Assembly: GCA_946811185.2 (NCBI GenBank)
Contig: OX328113.1
Coordinates: forward strand, 17,258,521 to 17,322,520
Source of the DNA: Hippopus hippopus
Lineage: Eukaryota > Mollusca > Bivalvia > Cardiida > Cardiidae
Direction of reading: 5' to 3'
Length of the DNA stretch: 64,000 nt
Under the pieces are notes generated by a model that did not search any database, had not been told where the DNA came from, and saw nothing but the letters and a program-made list of their open reading frames with translations. Of this stretch, positions 31,101-46,100 are shown one piece after another; positions within the stretch are counted from its first letter, which is position 1; every line of letters begins with the position of its first letter. The position numbers were made by a program, and so were the translations under genes.

Positions 31101-34100
31101 CTTTTCACAGGTAAAGCGTCTGCTTATTTGGCTAAATGACAGCAGACGATCAGTACTGATTCTCAATACATGAGTAGTCATAAAATAAAGCAGAATTACC
31201 TCTTCTTACAGCTGGAGATATTCTTTACAAATATTTTTCAATAAATTACAATGATAGATGGTAAACCAAAGGATTAAAATATCTTGAAAACAATCATTTG
31301 CCTTCCTCACATCGGCAACTCAAGCAAAATCTACAGTGCAGCTTTCTATTTTTAGCATTCTATTTTTAGAATACTTTACACCTTTTGCTTCCTATCAGCT
31401 AAGTTATTGACCATATGGATTAAGTCTCTGTAAACCATGTTAAGTTTAATTCTTTTAAATTTTACAAAGTCCTAGCTATGTTTTTGAATCTTGAAAGATT
31501 GTGGTTGGTCCTCGTTACAGCCGTGAAGAAGTTTTTTTTTTTCTTTTCTCATCACTTGACATTATTTGTAATCTGTTGAGAAATGTTAGGGTTTGAAGTA
31601 ATGTGTGACTCTGCATCAGTGGGGTCATAAATTACAAAGCCATCAAAACCCAATGGTCAGATAATGTTCTTTTGAGTCAACAAGTAGAAAAAATCCTTTC
31701 TCATTTTTTTCTTTGATAAGCAAATCATATCCAAAAGTGATAGGTAGATTCAACTGTTTTGTCACTCATGGTAGGCATACAGAAATTCTTACGTCACATA
31801 CTTTAAAGGTGGCCCTTCAGATTTTGGGATGAAAATTTTACAAAAATACAAAAAAATCATCCTTATACTCCCAAAGCCTTTTAATTTTCATTCATAAAAC
31901 CCCAGTAGTCGAAAACCATCCGACAACAAGAGAAATTAGAGATTTACTACGGCCCAGGTCGACAGCGACGGGAATCACTGTCTATTTTTACATGAGCAAC
32001 TCGCTCATTTACATACCGGAAATACACAGACGAAGCTTCAAACATAGCGTCCAAAGAAGACATTATGGAAAATAATTACATGTTTGTTATCTTATGGAAT
32101 TAAAGCATCATTAGTCACATACCAGTCACTTGCTTTTTTTGATTTCTGGTGCGAAATCTAAAAATACCTTAAGAGGCTACGTAGCCTTTTAAGGGAACAC
32201 CATCAAAAAAAATTTTTTTGGTAATTTTATGATTCTTAATTATTGATGATTTGTATTGTTTTTTCATATAGATTTTAGATATATATATTTCTTAATTTGG
32301 TGAGATGTGAAAAATCTAAATACCCACCTTTAATTTCTCCTGTAAAGTTCATGAAAGAAATATTGTCTGCTTGCAGCACAAGTCTGCTTCTAGATTTAAA
32401 CAGAATTTAACTACATTGTGTGTTTTTACCATGTTTTTTTTTTTCTTTTGGTTTAGGAACCCACACAATGCCAACTTTTTAACGACCTTAATAAAGGCTT
32501 ATGAAAACATTGTGAGAAAAGAAGAAAAATGCTGGTAACCAGCATTTTCTCCTTTTCAAACAATGTTTTCTACCCTATCACAGACAAAAGCAGCTATTTT
32601 TAGTCCATAATACATGGGTTTTACAAGGATTAACAGTGAAACATGCATGCATAAGCAAACTTATCAGGAGCCGATTATAATCGAAAGAATCGCGTCGACA
32701 ACAGCTGTCGATTATGATAGCTGATGTCCCAACATTACCCCCTTTACCCAATGTGCCACTCAAATATCTTAATCCTTTACCAAACAATTAGAGTTTTAAC
32801 AACGCTGAGCTGGAAAGCTTTTGAAGATATTGTGGGAAAAGCAATGTTTTCTACCCTATCAAGGAACTTACACTCACTGTACCAATTTTGAATTAATCGT
32901 TTGGAGATGTTTTGAATTCAGAGTCTTAAACTTGTCATTTTGGAAACAGCTAAACACTGAAAGTACTTTGCCATGGTTAAATTAACCCCTGTTGTCCTGA
33001 ACCCAAATATAATTTATTTGTAACTCTCCGCTAAACTTTGAACTGACTTGGAATTCATTATTAAACGTCACGATGTACAAGTAAGAACAGTAAGTTCCAA
33101 TTCAATTCGTTCTTCATTAAAAACCCATGTAATCGATACTTATTCAAGTTATCTTGATGAACTGGTGCCCTCAACATATATTTTTGCGCAGAAACGACTT
33201 TAATATATAGACTTTTAGGACCACCTTTTCATCTAGATCTCTGAGAGCTATTAACAAAACAACAATAACAAGCACAGGGAGTGTTCTAACTTACTTTGTT
33301 TGCAGACCCAACACTGCCGCATATGTACTACCACACATACTTCCATTAAGGCTGGCCCCTGCAATTGCACGATTACTAGCAGAATCTCTATCACTCTCAT
33401 CTCGTACAATACCGACCCTATCCATGTGGCTTCCACTCGCACTGTATATGCTGTTTGCCATGCCCACACTTGCCTCCCCAATACTTGGGGCTATGCTGGG
33501 GTTAGCCACTTGGTGACCTGTACCCACGCTCTGGCTGTCAACACCTGAACCAAAACATGAAAGTGTAAACTCTATATGGACCATTGGTTTTCATTACTTA
33601 TTTTTCACCCTCAATATTACCTGACCCTTAGATTTGTAAAAGCTTCCCACAGTTAAAGATTTTAAATCCATACATGACATTATTGCCTTAATTAATTATC
33701 TTTGCATTCAGCCCATAAGCCTTACCATACATAAAATTTCTGGCTCATGCAAGCATTTCCCACGAAGTTTCTCAAAAGCCTTCTTCCTCAGTGTTTCAAA
33801 ATGAAGTCAACAGCTTTAATAATGTAACTTGTACATGTCTAATATTTGCATGATGACAGACTATGACAATACTTTTGCATTTTCAGAGAAGCAAAATATG
33901 GAATTTCCCATGGAAAAAGGCACTGTACTGTAATGAATTGAAGACCTTTATTTTAACACTTTTTAGACCTAATTTTCAATTTTTTAATTCAATACATGGA
34001 CTAAAGTATGTAAAAAGAAGTATGTTTCTGAATTTTACCTGAATACATGGCTGATGGTATTCCAGTTTCATTCTCTTCCTCAAATTCAAACCTCACACCT

Positions 34101-37100
34101 CCATTATTGGTGGTTCTTACCCCGCACCCACCGCTCCTACACAGGGAGATGGGCACGACCCCATAGACATAGCCCAACAGTATGGGTACTCCGATTCCTG
34201 CAAAATAATAATTTGAAAGTTAATTAAGTTAATGCAATATTTTCTTCTTCTTTAAATTTGTGATAAATATTTGTAACATCATTTCCTTGCTTTACATAAA
34301 GCCTAACTGTCCTTAACCAAATAATCCACTGTTTTCATCTGCAAATGCTTCCAATATGGGTGAGTCTATAGTTTTGACATCTGGTAAAGAGTTGGCCAAT
34401 TTATGGGCCTTTTCCTCTCCCAATTTACTTCACAATCAAGAGTTTTAACTACTCTGAGGATGAAAGCTTTTGAAAACATTGTGAGAAAGGAGAAGATGCT
34501 GGTAACTAGCACTTTCTCCTGCTCCCACAATGTTTTCTACTCACTCATAGCCCTGGATATCGCAATGTTCCAGCCAAATTAAAATTGTTGTCTGTACATG
34601 CTTTCAATTTAGTGAACTCTAAAATTTGGAATGTGGAAAAGAGTTAATCTTTAATCATTTTAAGTGGGAACATGTACAGTATATAATTAAAGAAGTTTTC
34701 CCTTTTGAATTTGCTAACATTGGTAAACTCATTTAAAAGTCTTCTACAGTGTTTTACAAAATTAGACTCTTAAAGACAATGTAACAATCAAAGGAAACAC
34801 TCATTTAGAGCATTTTATATAGTGGTTATATTGTGGCTGAAGAAGTTGCCTAAAACGCACTATTTGATATCAAACAAATGACAGAAGATGGAAAATTGAA
34901 AACAAATTTTCTTCTTACCAACGGCTAATCCTGCAACAATAGGTGACACCAAAACCGACACTGTCACACCACCAGCTATGGCTAAATTACGACGAGGACG
35001 GGTTGATCCTTCATATTTGGAATGTATCTGAAAAAAAGAAAATAACATTGAAGTCAACACTAACCAACAATTTTGAACTTTGCTTTTTTAAATGAAAGTC
35101 TGACCATGGGATTGGATGAGGTGTTCTATGATCAAAGATCTATTTTAAATTGTATGTCTAGTCTACTTTCTGGATTTCGAAAGTAAGTTAATCTCTGATT
35201 GGCTTAACCAATTTACGGCTAAACCACCTGGTATAGCCAGTCAAAAATTATGGGAAAAACAGAAAATCTAATAACCACACTAATTACCAGCATTGACTGC
35301 TATATCCACATTTTAAAAAGGCTTCTTACTCTGGCTCATTAAACATAGGAGTACTTGATAAAGGGTTAACTCAAAGGGTTATAAGTTCAAGCCAAAATAT
35401 TTGAGCCATGCTCTGTGAAAAGGGGTCTTAATATATCTGAGTAAAGTATCGACCCAGGTCAGTCTGCGCAGGCTAAGCTGGGCCAAAACTTTTGCCACTT
35501 ATCAATTTTCTGTATGTCAAATGACCAGTCTGCCTCATGATTCTGTTGCTTGTTAGACAAAATTGATTTTTATGGATCAATCCTTTGGTCACTTGCATGG
35601 TATAATGCATCAGGGAGATGCATAAAGCCCCCCCCTATTTAGAACATGGCTCATTTCAATGTTTTACTTCCTTACCTTTCTACCGACCCAGACTGGAATT
35701 CCTATTACCATTGCCGGAACAGCAATGCCAGCCAATAATGTAATACCGACTGGGGCTCCAACCAGAGTGCCCAACTGCCACAATATCTTCTTCTTACGGC
35801 TCCATGGCTTCTTTCCCCAAAATGTGCATCCTGATGGACTGTATGGATGTAAGAATATACATTGATGTAATATTGTTTTCAAACTGTTTCAAACCTACAA
35901 AATCTGCTGCAAGAAAAATTGTAAATAAAGTAAATTACCCTTTCACAAAAAGATCCTGTGTTTTTCAACTCTGTGGTAGAAGATTTTTGAAAATGTGTGG
36001 AAGGAAACATATTGTCTTCTACCCTTAACTCTTTACCAAACAAGCCCTGGTTTTCACGACCCTGGGAAGGAAAGCTTTTGAAAACCTTGTGGGAAAAGGA
36101 GAAAATGCTGGTAACCAGCATTTTCTCCTTTTCCCACAAGGTTTTCTACCCTTTCAGAGACAAATTTCATAAATCGAGACACTTTTAATTTGTCGTCTGC
36201 AAATGCTTTCAATATGGACCAGTCTAACATTTTGTCGTTTGGTAAAAAGTTAATAGACAAACCCACCATCTTAGACCCAAATGTAATGTCAACAAATGCT
36301 ATTAATTTGGACATGTCCAAAACTGTGATGTCTTAAAAAGAGCTATGTAAGACCTCCATTTCTTGAATAGAATTTTATTGTCATTTCGAAAGCACTTGTT
36401 CATGTTAAATGGAATGTAGCTTATAACATAGCAGTACCTTTGAAATATTAAAAAACACTGTGGGAAAAGCAGCAAATGCTAGTAACCTTTTTTGTCCTCT
36501 TACCACAATGTTATCAAAAGCCTTTTTCACAGGGATGTTAAAACTTAGTGTTTGGTAACATAAGTTAACATAAAAATATAGTTAACAATAAACTTTCAAA
36601 TGTTTTTGTACTATGTGCAGATGTAATCAAACATACAGTCTGAGCACAACTGCCGATGAAATAAAGTCAAGTCTTATAACTCCTTATCACACGACAAAAT
36701 TTTACGTGTGTCCAAATTGAAAACATTTGCATGCGACAGTTTAAATGTGGCTTAGATGATTTATTTTTGTCTGTGATTGGGTAAAAAACGTTGTAGGAAA
36801 AGGTGAAAATGCTGGTTTCCAGCTTTTTCTCCTTTTCCAACAATGTTTTCAAAGGCTGTCTTCCTCGGCATCATTAAAACTCCAGATTGTGGTTACCAGC
36901 ATTTTCTCCTTTTCCCACAATGTTTTCAAAAGGTTTCTTTCACAGAGATGTGAAAACCCACAAGTGTTCGGTAAAAAGTTAAGCATGGGCAACCAATTAT
37001 CAGCCTACATACCTCAGATAATGAAGGTCAGATATTTCCTTCATGCATAACCAACAGAACTCTGCCCCGCACACTGGACAAGTCATGTGATTGCACGAAC

Positions 37101-40100
37101 CGTCATTCATTTTCATAATAAAGGCTGAACATCTTGGGCATGGCTTTATAAAGTCCTCTGGAAAAGAGAAATGTGAAAAAAAATAATTAAATAAAAACCT
37201 TAGAATGCCTTTGGTAATTTTTAGCTTTTGCAAACAGTGTAGAGCAAGATCAGACTACTTAGAGGGTACCATCTTGCCTTATATTTACATTGACATTTAG
37301 TAAAATATTATTCCTCCTACTCCAAAGTAATCTTTAAATTGAGACATACTTGGTGCTAAACATCTGAAAACGTCTGTTTTCTTTTGCAGCACTTTTTTAA
37401 CCATTTTTCTGCAACAACATAGTGTATTAGCAACAGAAACTTCATCAAGGGTGACCTATGCTTCTGTATCGACGTATATACAGTGATGAACTATTTTACA
37501 TGATACTTATTACAGAATGGGCTTCTGGATTGAACTTGGAAATATTTAATCGATGAAAATCAAGCATTTCATCTGGATATTTCAACCAAGCATTTTAACT
37601 AGTACATTGCTCAGGGGCAACATGTAGAGCCGGCCATGGGGAATTTTAAATGGCACATCTACTCATGAATGAGAAAAATTGTGCCAGAATACATTGAAAT
37701 CTATCCAAAACATAGAATTTAAGGCTCAAACATGCTCTATTAATGACAGCTTTATCATTTGACCTTTCAGTGTGACCTTGAGCTTGGACCTACCTGAACA
37801 AATGATTCAAATGGCACTTCCACTAGTAAAGGACAGTGCTTACGTATAATTTTTTAAATCGATTCAAATGGCACTTCTACTTGTAAAGTAGAATACTTGT
37901 GTAAAATTATTTTCAAAGCCATCTGTAAATGTTGAATTTGTAGCTCAGACAAACTCTATTTGTGACATTTCAGTCATCTGACCTTCAAGTGTGGCCATGA
38001 CCTTGGACCTACCTGACCAAATGATTCAAATGGCACTTCTACTGGTAAAGTAGACCACTTGGTGTAAAACTATTTTGAAATCGATCTATAAATGTAGAAG
38101 TAGCTCGGACAAGCTCTGTTCATGACAATTTTATGATTTGACCTTCAAGTGTGATCTTGAACCTACCTGAACAAATGTTTCAAAGGGCACTTCTACTCAT
38201 TTAGGAGAACATCTGTGCCAAGTTATTTTGAAATCCATCCATAAATGTAGAAGTTCTGGTCTGGAGAAATTCGGACCGACTAATGGACACACAAACCCCC
38301 GCACCCATATGCGGAAGCACATACACGGAAGCCACATTGTGACAACTATGTCTTGCTCACCAAAAGCGGGCTTGACAACAATGGTTACAGCATCTGCTTT
38401 ATTTACTGACAGTGTATAGAGAGAGAGACATTCTATGCAACACTGTTCTATGCAGGACTACTTACTCTGAAAATCTGATTCTTGGCTGTAAGTTAGAGAC
38501 CCTGCTCGGGCATCAAGAAGGCGCTCAGCTCTCGCTGCATCACAAGTCTTGTTGGGGTGCCAGTATTGTTTACAGTGGTAGCAGAAAAACGTATCACAGC
38601 CAGGTCGCTCACACTTGATCTTGGGACATCCAGCGCATTCTTTTGCAATCACAGCATATCTACAATTACATGTATATAGAAACACAAGGTGGAACTAGCA
38701 GTATTAGAGGTATAACTAGGCTGACTTTATAGGGCCGACAGGGTGCTTTGAAAGATATAACAGAAAAGGTCTAAAATGCCAAAACAAAATCTTCCATCTT
38801 TACCACACTATCCAGTGTTAAATCCTTTACCAAACAACAAAATTAGAGCCATGTCTAGACTGAAAGTATTTGCAGACAAAAAATCAATTGTTATTCAAAA
38901 CATGAAATTTATAATTAAAACTGTACAAAAGAGCTTGGGGAAAAGGAGAAATCACTAGTTAACTTCCTCTCCATCATTGTTTTTGAAAGCCTTCTTCCTC
39001 AGCTGTGACCTGTGGTAAAGAATTAAACAAACTTAAAAAGAAGGTTGTAGAAAACATTTTGGGACAAGGAGAAAAGCTCGGAACCAGCATTTTCTCCTTA
39101 CCTTGGTTTTCTATATTTTCAGAGAGGAAATCGAACACTCGGGCCACATTTAATATGTCATCTACAAAACTTTTAAATTGGACAAGTTTTAAATTTTGTC
39201 GTTTTGTATTATAGAAGTAAAAAGGCAGATATTAGCACAAAGCAGTGCTTCTAGCACCATTTACAGTTTTCCGTCAATAGTTGTACATAGTGTCAAAATA
39301 GCAGGTAATAACAATAAAACTGAAAGTCAAGCTTGCAGCACAAATTTACTCATTAGAATGTCTACAACTAGACAGACATACAGACTGACCTCCTTATTCT
39401 ACTTTTACGGTAAACCAAAAGCATTTTTCTATGCAAATCCATTATATATTTCCATCATTTGAGCCACAATATTTTCAAGTCTTTTCTGTCAAGGTCTGGC
39501 TTGTGTAATAAAGAGTTCAGTTCATACTTACCCACAGTCTGGAGCAGGGCACCATCTTGCATCAGGGTCTGAGACTAGGACTCGTCTCACCATGAAATCC
39601 TCATATTTTGTCATCAGCGCTTCATCTTGTACAATGTCTTTGATATCATTTGGATGAAATTTCTCTGCACACTCGGGACAGGCAATATTCACCCGACTTT
39701 CAGTAATTTCAATCCGGAGATACATGCGTAAACAATTAAGGCAAGATCTGTGGTAACAGGTGGATATCTCGGGAAAATTTTCTATTGGATATTCCATTAA
39801 ACACAGTGGGCATTCCCTTTCCTTCTCCGACCCCTTCAACTTCTGAACTGATGTTGACGGTAACGATAGATTCATTTGAGCAGAGGAGTCTTCAGAAGAT
39901 GAGCTACTTGCTGCAATTCCAGCTGCAGCCATCTCACCAAGATTTCTACCTTCGCCATGATCCCGGTCTTTCTCCCCCACCACAAAACTGTATTCAGACT
40001 GTGCAGAGGAATTTGAATTCAGACTGAGATGTGACTTTGTCCGCCCTGATCGACCTTGGTAAAATATCCTTCGCAGAGAAAATCGGTTCTTCCGCCGCTC

Positions 40101-43100
40101 TGAACCTTTAGAAGTACTGGAGGTGGTTGAAATAACTTCACTATCATTTCTCTTCATATTCTGAAAATAAACATTAAATAATTGTACACGATAATCTTAA
40201 CCCTTAACTACATGACAAAATTTGGGCCTTTCTATATTCAAAGCCTTTGCAGACAATAAATTGTTAAGTGTGGCTCAAATGGCAAAAACTGTATTTGAAA
40301 AAGGGAGAAAACATTGTGAGAAATGGAGAAAATGCTGGTAACCAGCATTTTCTCCTTTTTTCACTACGTTTTCAAAAGCCCCCTCCTTTAGAGTTGTTAA
40401 AACCTGTGACTATGTCGTAAGAAGTTAAAATCTTTTCACAATTTTAATTGCCTCAGCCACCTAAGTGTTCTACACTGGGGTAAAGCATTCGGGACAAAGG
40501 CAACAATTAAACTGCTATTTCTTTGGTCTCTCATACTTTTCTAGTCTTGACTCAAAATGTCTGTCAGGTTTATAGACTCTCCAGGTGTAAATATTCAAAT
40601 CTCTCAGGTTTTCATTTTCACAGTAGACAAAAGAACTATCCATATTAGCACCGGTCCATGATGGCCTTTACAAAGAGATCTGACAGCCTTTTCAAATATA
40701 GCAAACCATAATTGGTCTAAAAATCTTTTTAATGGCCCCGACCTTTCTGCAGAGATCTTTGCCATACTGGTAACTTTATTGTCATCTACAGCAAAGATGG
40801 TTTTGTTGCAACCGGTGTCCTCCACAGTTCAGTATGTCGACTGGGATGACATTGTTCTACAATTTAAAATCGACAGACAACGCAAATTGACGCCATTAAT
40901 AAAAAACTACCCGCAAAGATTGTTATCTGTCCGTCTATAAATAATCCAGAGTAAGAACCAGTCTCATATTCTCTCTTTCGTATTGACACTATAGCAGGGT
41001 ACCAGTATCTATTTTAAGGAAAAACTGGGATTCCTTAATATACATTTGGAAGTCCAAGAGAAAAATGTTTCATAGATCAAGGAATCGGCACCAAAATCGA
41101 ACGATAAAAAGGTGTTTTACAAGCATGGTTTTGTCACATTAAGTTTACTTGGTGCAGGGTGAGTGTAGGGTGAGGCCAATATTCAGGGTGGATGTGTTTG
41201 TTTAGTTTGCTGAGAGCATGCGATTTTTACTTGTAAGTGTTCACCTGGCATGGTTGTGACAAGCAAACGTCATGCTTTCTCAATGACCATGCCCAGTGAA
41301 CACGGCTCGCCGGCGGGTTTAAATACTGCCTTATTCAGGGTGTTGGCGGGCAGTCATTATCACGTAGTCTTGTTGCTAGGACGTGAGGACGTGGAATTCT
41401 TGGAACATATTTGTTACCTTTTGGGCTGAGTGAACGTTCTTTTATGCTGGTTATTTTGTAGATTCCTTGCATGTAATTTTGGATGTATTTTTTTGTTTGT
41501 TTATATTTGCGTGCCACAACCCTCAAGATTTTGTGTTCATTATTTTGCTGGAAAGTGAGCCTATGTTCATTTTCATACAAAATAATGGTATAGTTCATCA
41601 TTTGCATATGTCCTTGTAGTAAGCCTTTCGTTTTCGCGTCCTTTAGTTTGTAGGACGAGCTACCTTAAGTTATGTTTCGCTATATTGTGTATGTGTATAA
41701 AGTTGCGTAATGTACGGAAACATTGTGGAAGGATGCTGTATAAAGATAAATTGCGTTATGTATTGATGTAATATGTTATATTCGTATTTATAACTCAGTG
41801 TATAGTTGTTTTGGGCTATTGTGTTGTATGATTAGCATGTATGCTGTAACATGTATGAGGAACAATCCTGGAGAATCCGTAGGAATTTGTTGTAGGAATG
41901 TTTGCCTTCGGCGTAAAGCCAGTATAGGGCTCCGTCTTTGGCAATGGTTCCGGCAGCCCCAAGCATTAGTTTTATCATTTCAATTTTTTTTGTAATTACG
42001 CTTACAGATACAGCTTTGTAAACATTGTGGTAGAGGGAGCCCAGATTGTATTCAAAGTACTAGAAGTTTTTTATTTGGTTTTTGTTCATAGACTGTTACT
42101 GTAACGGTTACTGGTACCGAGTAGACGGGGTGTACCCTTGGCATTGAGTTGGTAGTCTGGCAATACAGGAGCAGGGCTCATTACATCGTATGTAGCGTAG
42201 GGAACCCGGTGAGAGTAGAGTTGGGAACCACCGAGTTGGTCAGTTTAGTGGGATAGTTAGGCCAGGGTTGCTCCTGTGTGTGAATGCTGTAGCCAAGTTC
42301 CTTCGGAGACGGTTACACCCTTCTTAGAAGAGTCAGGGGACGGGTACTATTTCATTCATTTGTTTGATACTTTCTTATGTATCATATGATTGTATAGTTT
42401 TCCTACGTTTCACTTTGTTTGTGTTGAAGGACGCTCTGCAGTAGCATTTGTCTTTAGCCGTTTGGGAATTTGTAGTGGACACTTTCGTAGTTTCGACAGA
42501 GCCCTCCTTCCAGTGTCTCATCATAATTTGAACATTGATTTTTTTATTTATATTACTATTGTTTTATCATTAAAGTGTTGTGTGTATAGTATACCTACTG
42601 TGTGGTAGTTAATTATTAAATCCAAACCAGGGCTCGGTCATCTTGTGACAGGTTTATTGTATGTGCAGTGCACATACAGAATTTGATTTGTTTCATACTT
42701 TTTATGTGTTTTGATCAATTTGTACGTGTTTCACGTACATATGTATGTGAATGGGAATTAGCCTAAATGCTGAAGTTTCAAGTAAAACATGATTGTACAC
42801 CTGTTCTCAATTCATTTCACTTTAAGTGTTCATGTAATAGAAGTATTTACTTGCCTATCCAACCAAAATTCCCTTTGGACTGTGGTCATTTTTGTAGTAC
42901 TTATTGAAATGAAAATGTCTATTTGAGATATTTCTGATACATATCCACAATACTGAGTTTTAATGAGAATTGTGGAATGATTCAAATGCTGAAACTAAAC
43001 TATTGGTACTCACTGCCATGTGAACCACTCATGAAATGGGGGAAATGATAGGTTTGTCATGTTATCGAGATATCTAAAACTTCCTGAATTCTCATCAAAA

Positions 43101-46100
43101 TTCCCTGAAGTTCAGACATGTCATGGCTTTAGCTAGCCTCTGAAATTCAGGAGTCATTGGCCCCTTGACCCTAAAATTTTAGGGGTCAAATCTAGTTTTT
43201 CAAGAGTCATACCAAAAAATCATGAGTCAAAATGGAAAAGTTTCCAGTTTATAGTCATTTTTAGTTTTGTTGTACTTGGACTTATTAATCACAATTAAGA
43301 TGTGAAGTGAAAAATGATTTGTAAACTTTTACAATGCAAAGAGGACCACCCCAATCTTCCCCCCCCTACACACACACACATAATACAGGGTGTTTCATGA
43401 TATATGTCCTTATTCTAAACATGAATATTGTCAAAACATGTGAGTTTAAGATGAATGGAAAGCTACCACCTTTTTGCAGACATAACAAAATTTTATTCGA
43501 TATATAATATATAATACACAGACATTACCTAAACTTTCTTTGATACACTACACTTTTTCTGACGAGTCCATTTCACAACAAGTGTCCTCATAACGTCAAT
43601 TCTGGGACTTTAAATAACGTCGACTTTTTGTTTAAAGGGTCGGACAGGCATACAGCAGCAAACTGTGTTTAGAGTAACAGAGGAATTGGGTTTTCATGTT
43701 GAAAAACTGCTACACTATGTGACAATTACCTCATGGGCTGTTTTCAGCGCAGACGGTATAGTGGTTCGCATGTTTTTGCGCATATGGCCAAGACAATGCC
43801 GACACAGTAAATAAGGTGGGCTATCTGAACATTCTGAGAAAGAATTTCATTCCGATGCCTACAGAAAAGGCTATTAACCTTGAAGACACATGTACTAGTA
43901 CATGCATTTGATTTCAGCAAGGAGAAGCCACACAACACATGACCGGAAGTATAACTGAATGACTTTCAAAAGCATCCTGGCAAACGTAAATTTCTTTCGG
44001 GCATAGCTACACAATATGATCCTCCAGACTTTTTCTTGTAATGCGCAATATAAAAGGTGCACAGCAAAATGTCAGGATATACTTAGGACTTAAAAGCTGC
44101 AATCAAGACAAAAGTTTATTGAAATAGCAGGGGGGGCGGACAGACATGTAATGAAAGACTCTAACAATAAACTCGACGTCACAATTGCTCAGAGTAGACG
44201 TCATTGTTGTAAAATGGACTTGTCAGAAAAAGTGTAGTGTATTAACTATTATAAGAGTAATGCCTATGTACTACATATCAAATAAAATTCTATTATGTCT
44301 GCAAAAAAAATGGCAGCTTTCAATTCAGTTTAAATTGAAATTAGTGGAAAACATTGACTCTAAGAATAGGGACAGATAATATGAAACACCCTGTATGTTC
44401 AAGGAGGCTAAGGCTAAAACCTTGTAGACCTAAGCAATCAATAAGGAAGTTATGGATAATAAATTTCACTCATAGTTCCTTTGTTGAACTTTGCTGAAAT
44501 AAAGATAAGATTTATTTATCTGATTTCTAGCCATCCAGAAATGTCAAGTACCATACTACAATTCTCTTGGGCCTGGATAATAAAAGTAATTTATTCCTAA
44601 GTACAGGTGCACATTTTTGTCTCATGTTTCATACTCAGAAAAAGGGATGCAGGATCCCTGAAAAAGTACAACAAAAAATCACTTAAATCTTATCTGTCGC
44701 TACCATTCATTGTTACTGCATTTTGTGTGTGTGGGTGGGGGGGGGGGGGGGGCTACGGATAAAACATGAGATTTTTCAACTTATCATTATTTCTTCTCAG
44801 CCAATTGACCTGTGAGTGTATAGTCTTACTTCAGAAAAAACTAAGTATCTGAAAGCCTGATCCCATCTTATCTAAAAGATGATTACCTGTATTTCTCCTA
44901 TTAAAAGCGCCCTGCCTAATAGTAGCTCCCCCCCCCCCAAAAAAAAAAACCCTTAAATCATGACAACCTAATGTGCTAAGTTGATTAAAATGTCAATATT
45001 TGAAGAATTTGATGAATATTTCCTCTAATTTGATTAATATTTCCTCCTAGCAATCACTTAAACACACAGAAATACAAAATTGGACAGACTTTTTGCTTAG
45101 CAAATTGGGTACAAAATAAAGGCTCCCATCTCTGTTTTTCATAGCTCCTGGGAGCTTTTATTAGGAAAAATACGGTAATTTATGGATGGCTGTAAAAATG
45201 TAATGATTAACATTATCAATATTTTCATTTTAAAAATTTAGATTTTTTACTGATGTAACTTGAATTTAAAAAAAAATTAATAAAAGATGTAATCAGAGCT
45301 TCTATGATGATCAAGTCAGCTATTTTATTTATTGTTCACTGGACCAATCATTTACAAACCAATCTATGTTCACCATCAAAATAAATATGCTGGCAAGAGT
45401 GTCACAAATAATTCTGTTAGTGTAATTTTAGTAATAATACATGTATTCTCTACTTTACAATTAATTTTTTCATATAGAGAACTCAAAATTCATAACCCAG
45501 GACCCTATACATCACTGCACAGGGGTCCCTGGGAACCGCAAAGTTAAAACCAACGTTACCAAACCCCTAAAACACAGCTACCTAAAAGCATGTTTACCAG
45601 TTGACTTTATATAGTATTGTAATTTACAGGGTTCGAAATTCCCATGCATTTACTTGTAAAATGCCAGTCAGAATTGAAAAATGCTAGCCAAAATTTCAAG
45701 CACTCGAATAAACATGCGAGTGAAAATTATCGAAGGTCAATTACCAAAATGTACTTAATTTTACATGTGAATACAAATAAGGTAATTCTTTTCGTTCTGG
45801 ATAAACATCAGTCATGTAGCACTAAGAATACCCTTTGATGGCTGTTAGTAATTTTACATGTCACCATTGACGCCTCTCTGAGTCGTCTTTCCTTATAAAT
45901 CTGAATTTCATGAGCCAAGTGCCTTTGTCTGCACTCACTGTCAATACCACAATATTGCGTCTTTTATACGAAAAAGCAGTAAGCAAATTCAATCTTGGAT
46001 TATAAAATAGAAATATTTGTCAATTTTTCTTAAAAAGATAATTATCATGCACAAATAAAAAGGAGAACCAAGTTGGAAATGGTGGACTCGCTATACCAGT

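Noticed and set aside
39785..40027. 80-codon plus-strand reading frame
   Set aside because: Antisense shadow of RNF19 exon 2.
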